From positions 124,001 through 188,000 of the forward strand of contig NZ_JAAAKZ010000009.1 of assembly GCF_009905605.1 (NCBI RefSeq): DNA of 64,000 bases. The letters run 5' to 3'. Of this stretch, positions 18,380 to 25,462 are shown piece after piece. Within the stretch, counting starts at the first letter, position 1. Each line of letters starts with the position of its first letter. A program made the translations under genes and the position numbers. The notes beneath the pieces are model-generated. The model searched no databases. It was not told the origin of the DNA and saw only the letters and a list, made by a program, of their open reading frames with translations. The stretch comes from Runella sp. CRIBMP (lineage in GTDB: Bacteria; Bacteroidota; Bacteroidia; Cytophagales; Spirosomataceae).

Positions 18380-19600
18380 ATGAAAACAACAGCCATTGCT
18401 CCCAAGGAGCGCATTCTACTCATTGACGGTCTGCGGGGTTTTGCCCTTTTAGGAATTCTCATTGCCCATATTACGTATTGGTTCAACGCAGGGCCTACCC
18501 CCAACGATATTTTTCAGAAATATACCAACGACATCGGTTTTCAAATCGCGGGGGCCTTCGAAGGGATTTTTGTTTCGGGGAAATTTTACACCTTTTTTTC
18601 CTTTCTGTTTGGTTTAAGTTTTGCGCTGCAAATGGAGAGCAAAAGTTTTACCATCGGGCGGTTTGTGTGGCGTTTGTTTATTTTGGGATTGATTGGTTTG
18701 GCGCACAGCCTGCATTGGCGAGGCGACATCCTAAGCATTTATTTTGTCGTAGGTTTGGTCATGATTTTGTTTCGCAATGCTTCCGACAAGGTGTTGATTA
18801 TCGCATCGTTATTGCTGATTCTTAACCTTCCGATTCGCATCCGTGATGGATACCGGGTTTTCTATCCAACCCCGCCGCCAACGGCTCAGCAACAAAAACA
18901 AAATGAGCAAAAAAACAAGTCGTATTGGGATACCGTAAAAAAGGGGAATTACCGTGAACTCCTCATGGCCAATGTGCCCGCCATTGTCGATAAATTTGAC
19001 TTTCAGTTTGACAGCGGTCGTATTTACATTACGCTCGGTTATTTTTTGTTGGGTTTGTTGGCAGGGCGACGCAAATGGTTTGCCAAATGGGAGGAGCACC
19101 GATTGTTTTTTAAAAAATGGCTTAAAATCAGCGGATTTGCCACTTTGGGTATCATTGCGGTGGCGGTTCCGTTGGGAATTTTCTTTGGCAGTGGCGAACC
19201 AAAACCGTGGTTTAACCTCCTGATGAGCGCGTTATATGATGTCCATTGTATGTTGCTGACGATTTTCTACATCGTGGGCATGACGCTTTTATTGCAAAAG
19301 AAAAGTTGGCAGGGAGCGTTGCAAAATTTTTCGGTTATCGGCAAAATGGCCCTTACTTCGTATCTAAGTCAGACCCTGATTGGGATAATTCTTTTTTACG
19401 GGGTAGGTTTCAACCTGATGGGCGAGGTAAACCCTTGGATTTGCTTGCTCATGACGATTCCAGTCTTTGTCGTGCAGATTATTTTTAGCCGTTGGTGGCT
19501 TTCAAACTACACCTACGGGCCAGTCGAGTGGCTCTGGCGTTCGCTTACGTACTTGCGTTGGCAGCCATTAAAACGCCGTGATTTGGTCGCTGAGTTTTAA
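18380..19600 (+). CDS. DUF418-family membrane protein
   Basis: A 406-aa polytopic inner-membrane protein. The N-terminus is the family hallmark, RILLIDGLRGFALLGI, and the C-terminal ~150 residues match the DUF418 layout, ending in the aromatic NYTYGPVEWLWRSLTY. About ten hydrophobic helices are seen. The family (YeiB and relatives) is related to acyltransferase-like membrane proteins, but its activity is unproven. I chose the Met at 18380 because the 17 residues before it do not resemble the family. Confidence 0.85.
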   Translation: MKTTAIAPKERILLIDGLRGFALLGILIAHITYWFNAGPTPNDIFQKYTNDIGFQIAGAFEGIFVSGKFYTFFSFLFGLSFALQMESKSFTIGRFVWRLFILGLIGLAHSLHWRGDILSIYFVVGLVMILFRNASDKVLIIASLLLILNLPIRIRDGYRVFYPTPPPTAQQQKQNEQKNKSYWDTVKKGNYRELLMANVPAIVDKFDFQFDSGRIYITLGYFLLGLLAGRRKWFAKWEEHRLFFKKWLKISGFATLGIIAVAVPLGIFFGSGEPKPWFNLLMSALYDVHCMLLTIFYIVGMTLLLQKKSWQGALQNFSVIGKMALTSYLSQTLIGIILFYGVGFNLMGEVNPWICLLMTIPVFVVQIIFSRWWLSNYTYGPVEWLWRSLTYLRWQPLKRRDLVAEF

Positions 19601-19603
19601 ACT

Positions 19604-19641
19604 AAACGTGCCGGCGGGTTTTCAAACCCGCCGGCACGTTT
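19604..19641 (+). terminator. Strong GC-rich terminator hairpin
   Basis: Near-perfect inverted repeat 19604-19641 with a GC-rich core (CGTGCCGGCGGG) and a short TC-centred loop, followed by A/T-rich sequence. It ends the DUF418 gene. Confidence 0.88.
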
Positions 19642-19685
19642 GCAAAAATTTAAAGCATGGGTATTTATAAACGAGTGAAAATTTA

Positions 19686-19717
19686 TAGAGCTTCCCGCAC
19701 GGGATGCCCCATCTCTA
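19686..19717. repeat. Degenerate palindromic element
   Basis: A short foldable sequence with outer arms TAGAG/CTCTA and an inner TCCCG/CGGGA, next to the stop codon of the ABC-M1 gene. It resembles interspersed palindromes common in Bacteroidota but is too degenerate for a firm call. Confidence 0.35.
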
Positions 19718-22700
19718 CAACCCCTCCACCGTCGTCACATTATCGTCCGAAATTCGGTCAATGAGTTTGTTGTACGGGTCAATACCTGCTTTTTTGGGTT
19801 CGCCTTTGACGGTAAATTCGAGCGTGTGCTCGCCAGGGGTAAGCCAATGTTTTTTGAGGTACAGCGGCACTTTTTTCTTCATGCCTTTGGCATTTTTACC
19901 TTCTTCGGCAAAGATACCAATGTCAATATAATCGCGCCCTTTGCCCGTACTTATTTCCTTTCCTTGCTTGTCGTAGTAGAGTTTTTTGGCCTGTACGGTG
20001 AGTTTTACCTTGTACTCGTTGCCTTTTCCTTTGGTGGCTTCGGCTTTGGTAATTCGGTTTTCGTACAAGGCTATTTTCTCAAAACTATCTTGGGCAAAAT
20101 ACTGCAACGAATCAGGCACGACTTTCCGTAGTGCCGCAAACCACTTGCCCGAGGTTGGATACGGAGGTTTTTCCAGAAACGCATTTTCATTGGCAAAATC
20201 ACTGAGGGCTTTGTTCATGTTCTTTTCTCCAATCAGGTCTTGCAAAGCGTAGAGTACCAACGAGCCTTTGTCGTACCACACGTAAGAACGGCTGTCGTTT
20301 TCGAGGAGCGTTTCTTCAAACTTGCTTTCGTTAGAACGCCCGCGCAGGTAGGCATCTAAGCAATACTTGAGGCGGTTTTGCATGGCATCTTCGCCGTATT
20401 CTTTCTTCAACACCATGAGCGAAGAGTATTCGGCCATAGATTCTGAAATCTGATTGGCCCCGCGCGTATAACTCGGACAAATCTGGTGCCCCCACCATTG
20501 GTGCGCTACTTCGTGGGCCGTCACGTAGTAGGCGTAGTCGGTGTCGTTGGGGTCAGAGAAATCGGCTACCCAGCCAAAACTTTCGGTGTAAGGCACGGTA
20601 TTAGGAAACGATTGCGCAAAACCTGCGTAGCGCGGAAACTCAATAATCCGCATTTCGCTGTACTGATACGGTCGATAATTGACGTGATTGTACGCCAATG
20701 CATCCTTTACGCCTTTGATGAAATGGCCTAAATTCTTCTCGTGGCCGGGGTGGTGATAAATCGCAATTTTGATTTCCTTGCCGTCGGGGGCTTTCCAAAC
20801 GTCTTTCTTGACCGTGTAGCGAGCCGAACAAACGTTAAAAAACAAGTCCATCAGCCCTTCTTGTTTGTAGTAAAAATACCGCCGTCCCTTGTCGGTCCAC
20901 TCTTTTTGGAGGTAGCCGGGCATAATGGCAATCTGGTCGGGTTCGGTACTGACCGTGCCTTCAAAGGTCACCAAATCGGCATCGTCGTTGAAGAGCAACG
21001 TACTCAACCCAAAAGCATCGGATTGCGTAGGTAACGTATATTTCTTTTCGGGCAAACCGTATTTTTTGCGGTACTTATCCGAGTCAATTTTGTCGCCACC
21101 ATAACCCATTGAAGGAAAGATTTGGAGGTCAAAAAATGTCCCATTTTCAACAATTTCACGGCTCAAACCGCTATTTTCAAAACCCCGGTTTTCGGCGCGT
21201 ACAACCACTTCCATTTTTACGGTATCACCCGGTTGCAGCGTCTGGGGAAGACGATAAATCTGATACTCTAACTCTTTGTCATCCAAAATGATTTTTGGAG
21301 CTATTCCGTTGATGGTCAACTTTTTGATGTCGGTATGAGCGATAGGGCTACCCATGTTCAGGTGCAGAGAATCAATTGGCACTTGGGTTTTGTTGACGAG
21401 CGTAAATACACCTTGGGCATCACACGCCCGCTCATTCGGAAAAAGGTCAATATTCACCTTCACGTCTATCACTTTAGGTTGGGGCGTACGCTCGTACTTT
21501 TTGTATTTCTTCTCATAATTTGCGCCTTGTTGTCGTCCTTCTTCAATTCCGACGTATTTGTTTAGGATGCTCACGTTGTAGTAAATGTACGCACTTGCCC
21601 CCAGCCACAGCACCGTAAAAAGTGTGAGCCATGCGTATGATTTGCCGCTGAGACGCTGCTTCATCAATTGCCAACGGGCTTTGAAAGCATCTTCAGACCC
21701 TCGGTTCCAAAACAAATTGCCCACCACCAGAAGCAAAGCACCCAACGCCAACCAGTTAAAATGAAACCAAAAAAGGGGCTTGGCAAAATGACCAAAGCCA
21801 TTCATGTCCGAAATGCGGTAGTTGGGGAAATAGCTGAAAAAGAACAGGTTGTAGTTGATTTCGGCAAAACTCTGAATGCTACCCAACAAAAACCAAAGCC
21901 CGATGGTAAGAATGTGTCCGAGAAATTTTTGGTTGACCAAAATATGCATAAAAAATGCCAACATCGCCAATTCGACGTATTCGGGAAACTCAATCAAATA
22001 CAAGTCGGTGAAGTACTTATCAAACTCAAAGTTGAAATACCCTTTTATGATTTGATTGGCGACTCCGCTCACAATCACCAAGTTAGCTAGCACAAATCCA
22101 ACCAACACAATGGCCAAAAACTTAGAGCCGTACACCATCCAGTTGGGTACGGGCAACGAGTCAGAGATGAGGTTGTACTTCACCGACTTGTCTCGATGGA
22201 CTACTTCTCCCGTATAAAAAATCAAGATAATATACACGAACAAGCCATAGTTGAAGTCTTTGACCTCAATCATGTAGTAGGTCAAAGGCAATGAGGGGGT
22301 TCCGAACTGTGGGAAACCAAACCATCCATCCGTAAACAGAAAAAACAACGCCCCAACCATGATGGCAATAAAGTACGGGTCACGGATAATCTGCCCGAAC
22401 TCCAACCACGCTTGGCTGAACATTTGGCGAAGAAAGATGCTACTTGAATAGATTTTATCGGCCACGGGCAAATCTGCCAGCGACAAACGGGTGGTTGGAC
22501 GCTCTTCGTCTTTTTGTTTCTTGCCAAGCTTTACCGACAGAAACCGCTGAAAACTAAACCGATACAATACGCCCAAAAATACCACTAATCCTAAGCCTGT
22601 CCATATCAGGCGGTTGTAGAGGAGATTTCCTACGAGTGGGGCGGTGAGGGTGTTTTGTTCAAAAGGAGTCCAGTATTTAGTAGCGTTGTTGAAAGTGGTT

Positions 22701-23344
22701 AGCCCGAAGGGGTCAATCAAATCCACGAGGTTTTTGTTTTCCAAATCACGGGTCAAAACGGTTGAAAGTAGATAAGCAATCAGCAGTAAAATACCTCCCG
22801 AGTAGATAATAAACACCTTGCGTGTGAGTGCTACCAAACTAAAAAACAAACAGCCCGTAAACAGCATGTTGGGTACAACAAATAGCAAATAAGGCTGTAT
22901 GTGATGCCATAGATTGACGGGAGCAAAGCGGCTTGCGTTTTCGGCCAGTCCGAGCAGGGGCCCTAAAATACCTCCCAGCAGGATGCCTAATACCATACCA
23001 AAACATACAAACAAAAGTGTAACAAATGACCCCAAAAAACGCCCCATTAAGTAGCCTTTTTCGGTAATGGGAAAGCTAAAAAAGTAATCTTTGGTGCCAA
23101 ATTCTACATCGCGATAGATGGGTACACCCATGATGGCGGAGCTGATTAAGCTGGCAAAAATGGAGATGATAATCAGCATCTGTGAGATGGCGTAGGGCGA
23201 ATTGAGATTGGCTTTTTCGGAAGCGGGACCGCTGCCGTAAATAATATTCAGGAACATGAACAAAAACAGCAGGCCAAAATACAGATAAGTGGCAGGGCGC
23301 TTGAAGCGATATTTTAACTCGAAAAGGAATATTTCTTTGAACAT
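19715..23344 (-). CDS. ABC transporter permease fused to M1-family aminopeptidase
   Basis: A 1209-aa fusion. The first ~590 residues hold about a dozen membrane helices in two sets, typical of ABC-2 permeases. The C-terminal ~570 residues are a gluzincin aminopeptidase domain: the zinc motif HEVAHQWWGH near residue 941 is followed ~18 residues on by the third ligand Glu in NQISESMAEYS. The peptidase domain is probably outside the membrane. Its ATPase partner is encoded at 23824-24705 on the same strand, with a four-helix-bundle gene inserted between them. The domain calls are firm. Transport of peptides, or their processing after export, is inference. Confidence 0.92.
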   Translation of the reverse strand: MFKEIFLFELKYRFKRPATYLYFGLLFLFMFLNIIYGSGPASEKANLNSPYAISQMLIIISIFASLISSAIMGVPIYRDVEFGTKDYFFSFPITEKGYLMGRFLGSFVTLLFVCFGMVLGILLGGILGPLLGLAENASRFAPVNLWHHIQPYLLFVVPNMLFTGCLFFSLVALTRKVFIIYSGGILLLIAYLLSTVLTRDLENKNLVDLIDPFGLTTFNNATKYWTPFEQNTLTAPLVGNLLYNRLIWTGLGLVVFLGVLYRFSFQRFLSVKLGKKQKDEERPTTRLSLADLPVADKIYSSSIFLRQMFSQAWLEFGQIIRDPYFIAIMVGALFFLFTDGWFGFPQFGTPSLPLTYYMIEVKDFNYGLFVYIILIFYTGEVVHRDKSVKYNLISDSLPVPNWMVYGSKFLAIVLVGFVLANLVIVSGVANQIIKGYFNFEFDKYFTDLYLIEFPEYVELAMLAFFMHILVNQKFLGHILTIGLWFLLGSIQSFAEINYNLFFFSYFPNYRISDMNGFGHFAKPLFWFHFNWLALGALLLVVGNLFWNRGSEDAFKARWQLMKQRLSGKSYAWLTLFTVLWLGASAYIYYNVSILNKYVGIEEGRQQGANYEKKYKKYERTPQPKVIDVKVNIDLFPNERACDAQGVFTLVNKTQVPIDSLHLNMGSPIAHTDIKKLTINGIAPKIILDDKELEYQIYRLPQTLQPGDTVKMEVVVRAENRGFENSGLSREIVENGTFFDLQIFPSMGYGGDKIDSDKYRKKYGLPEKKYTLPTQSDAFGLSTLLFNDDADLVTFEGTVSTEPDQIAIMPGYLQKEWTDKGRRYFYYKQEGLMDLFFNVCSARYTVKKDVWKAPDGKEIKIAIYHHPGHEKNLGHFIKGVKDALAYNHVNYRPYQYSEMRIIEFPRYAGFAQSFPNTVPYTESFGWVADFSDPNDTDYAYYVTAHEVAHQWWGHQICPSYTRGANQISESMAEYSSLMVLKKEYGEDAMQNRLKYCLDAYLRGRSNESKFEETLLENDSRSYVWYDKGSLVLYALQDLIGEKNMNKALSDFANENAFLEKPPYPTSGKWFAALRKVVPDSLQYFAQDSFEKIALYENRITKAEATKGKGNEYKVKLTVQAKKLYYDKQGKEISTGKGRDYIDIGIFAEEGKNAKGMKKKVPLYLKKHWLTPGEHTLEFTVKGEPKKAGIDPYNKLIDRISDDNVTTVEGL

Positions 23345-23367
23345 AATTTTAGGAGTGAGGTATGAGG

Positions 23368-23800
23368 AGTGAGTAGCGAGTAGTTTTTTACTTTGATGCT
23401 TCGATTGCGTGGGTGTACGCGTTCAAAAGTTTTGCTACTTCCTCCGGTTGATTTTGTAAAACCATTGTATCGGCATAAGCCAAATCTTGAGATAAGATTA
23501 GATAGTAGTGCGTTTCGTCCAAAGAACCTTGTGCAATATTCATAAATTTTATTTTATCTGGTTTTGTCCGTTTACGGTAGCCTTCCGTAATATTGGCAGC
23601 TACTGAAATTGAACTACGACGCATTTGTGAGACTAAACCAAACAATTCTTCTTTGGGAAAAGTACGAGTGAGTTGATAAACTGCCAAAACAAGTTGATGG
23701 GCTTTTTGCCATACAATTAACTCTTTAAATCCTTTTGATTTTTCCATTGTATCATTCAATGTTGTCGAGTTAAAACTCTATTTTATTCTCGCTACTCACT
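23368..23800. repeat. Perfect 13-nt inverted repeat flanking a four-helix-bundle gene
   Basis: Left arm AGTGAGTAGCGAG (23368-23380) and right arm CTCGCTACTCACT (23788-23800) are exact reverse complements. They bracket the whole four-helix-bundle CDS. The flanks outside the arms are also purine-rich on the left and pyrimidine-rich on the right, so the stem may be longer with mismatches. Confidence 0.85.
23388..23759 (-). CDS. Four-helix-bundle protein (23S rRNA intervening-sequence / S23 family)
   Basis: A 123-aa, wholly alpha-helical protein of the S23/TIGR02436 four-helix-bundle family. The family signature is visible as WQKAHQLVLAVYQLTR near residue 18, QMRRSSISVAANITEGY near 45, and SLDETHYYLILSQDL near 78. 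Members were first seen as ORFs inside 23S rRNA intervening sequences; the biochemical role is unknown. The gene interrupts an ABC permease/ATPase operon and lies between complementary 13-nt arms. A homologue with the same arrangement is at 60738-61115. Confidence 0.9.
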   Translation of the reverse strand: MNDTMEKSKGFKELIVWQKAHQLVLAVYQLTRTFPKEELFGLVSQMRRSSISVAANITEGYRKRTKPDKIKFMNIAQGSLDETHYYLILSQDLAYADTMVLQNQPEEVAKLLNAYTHAIEASK

Positions 23801-23823
23801 TCTCTCTTCTGGCTTCTAAAAAT

Positions 23824-24705
23824 CTACACTGCCAATCCCACTCGTTTTGTAATTTCGGAGAAATAAACGTCTTCCAAATCGGCAGTGGCGAGTTCAAAAC
23901 TGCTAAGTGGCTCCTCTGAAATGACCCTTATTTGGGTTTTACCCATTTTCAACGACGTAGAAATGACCTCATAATTGGTCTGATAATGCTCTAATTCCGA
24001 CTTATCAATCATTTTTTTCCACACCTTACCGCTGATTTCTTTCACTAAGTCGTTTGGATTGCCTTGTGCAACCACTTCGCCGAGGCATATAATGGCCATG
24101 TCGGAACATAAATTTGTGACATCTTCCACAATATGGGTCGAGAGAATCACAATCGTATTTTCGCCGATTTCTGAAAGAAGGTTATGAAAACGATTTCTTT
24201 CGGCAGGGTCGAGACCCGCGGTCGGTTCATCCACAATGATGAGTTTTGGATTGCCCAACAATGCCTGCGCTATGCCAAAACGTTGTTTCATCCCCCCCGA
24301 AAATGTCCCTAAATTTTTCTTTCTGACTTGAAACAGATTTACTTTTTGCAACAGCCCTTCCACAATTTCTTTGCGCTGTTTGGCATTTTGGATGCCCTTC
24401 AAACTCGCAATGTGGTCGAGCATGGTTTCGGCTGTTACTCGTGGATATACCCCGAATTCTTGGGGTAAATATCCCAGTACTTTGCGAACTCCTTCTTTCT
24501 GACGAAGCACGTCTAAATCGCCCAGCATTACGCTACCACTGTCGGCTTCTTGGAGCGTAGCGATGGTTCGCATGAGCGATGATTTCCCAGCGCCATTGGG
24601 CCCCAGTAGCCCAAACATGCCTTGATTGATGGTCAACGATACGCCTTTGAGCGCTTGTACTCCATTTGAATACGTTTTGGAGAGATTTTGGATGGTTAGT
24701 TTCAT
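23824..24705 (-). CDS. ABC transporter ATP-binding protein
   Basis: A 293-aa ABC ATPase. Walker A is GPNGAGKSS near residue 38, the Q-loop lies in LGYLPQEFGV, the signature is FSGGMKQR near 135, Walker B is LIIVDEPTAGLDP, and the switch His follows in LSTHIVED. A ~70-residue C-terminal extension is typical of ABC-2 exporters. I chose the Met at 24705 (MKLTIQNLSKTY); the 15 upstream codons do not fit the family. It partners with the permease-peptidase fusion at 19715-23344. Confidence 0.93.
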   Translation of the reverse strand: MKLTIQNLSKTYSNGVQALKGVSLTINQGMFGLLGPNGAGKSSLMRTIATLQEADSGSVMLGDLDVLRQKEGVRKVLGYLPQEFGVYPRVTAETMLDHIASLKGIQNAKQRKEIVEGLLQKVNLFQVRKKNLGTFSGGMKQRFGIAQALLGNPKLIIVDEPTAGLDPAERNRFHNLLSEIGENTIVILSTHIVEDVTNLCSDMAIICLGEVVAQGNPNDLVKEISGKVWKKMIDKSELEHYQTNYEVISTSLKMGKTQIRVISEEPLSSFELATADLEDVYFSEITKRVGLAV

Positions 24706-24858
24706 AAAATATCTGTAAGGGTTGTTTTTACGAAAATAGTAAAAAGACATATAGAATCAGGATAAATTTTGGATTAAAGGCAACATAAGCAGATGAACGT
24801 CAAGCGGTAGTGCGGGAATAAGATGTTTTTGTATTTTTGTTAAAAACAAAGTCATAAA

Positions 24859-25407
24859 ATGATGCCTTATCATCTACGCCGTTGGCAAATAGGCGACGAA
24901 CCAGCGCTAGCCAAATATGCCAACAATTACCGAATCTGGCGTAACGTACGTGATTCCTTTCCGCATCCTTATACGCTCGACGATGCTCACCATTGGATTG
25001 AACTTTGTGAAATGGAAAAACGCCCTACCGTATTTGCCATCGACGTGGAGGGAGAAGCCGTAGGTGGGGTGGGAATCATCCTGCAAAAAGATGTTTTTCG
25101 TAAAAATGCTGAGATTGGCTATTGGCTGGCCGAACCCTTTTGGGGCCGGGGAATCATGGCTGAAGCGGTAAAAGAAATGACGGAATATACTTTTAGACAC
25201 TACGAGGTACATCGGCTGTATGCTGGTGTTTTTGAATACAACCGCGCTTCTATGCGCGTGCTAGAAAAGGCTGGTTATCAGTTTGAAGCGGTGTTGCGGC
25301 AATCCGTCTGCAAAGAAGATAAAATATGGGACGAACATGTTTATGTAAAGTTTAGGGAAGAAACAAAGAACCCTGACAAGACTGGAATCTCGTCAGGGCT
25401 ATTGTAA
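24859..25407 (+). CDS. GNAT-family N-acetyltransferase (RimJ/RimL type)
   Basis: A 182-aa acetyltransferase. Acetyl-CoA-binding motif A is visible as IGYWLAEPFWGRGIMAEAV near residues 94-112, followed by HRLYAGVFEYNRASMRVLEKAGY, the usual C-terminal block of RimJ/RimL-like enzymes. The likely reaction is N-acetylation of a protein N-terminus or a small amine; the substrate is not predictable. A small GTCAGGG/CCCTGAC hairpin overlaps the 3' end. Divergent from the ABC genes. Confidence 0.9.
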   Translation: MMPYHLRRWQIGDEPALAKYANNYRIWRNVRDSFPHPYTLDDAHHWIELCEMEKRPTVFAIDVEGEAVGGVGIILQKDVFRKNAEIGYWLAEPFWGRGIMAEAVKEMTEYTFRHYEVHRLYAGVFEYNRASMRVLEKAGYQFEAVLRQSVCKEDKIWDEHVYVKFREETKNPDKTGISSGLL

Positions 25408-25462
25408 AGCATCTATTGCTCGACCCTTTTAGCCGCGCGGCCGGTGCCGATGACTAATACTT

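Noticed and set aside
25371-25398. CCCTGAC/GTCAGGG hairpin as a terminator of the GNAT gene
   Set aside because: It lies inside the coding sequence and lacks a T-run; too weak to list as a terminator.
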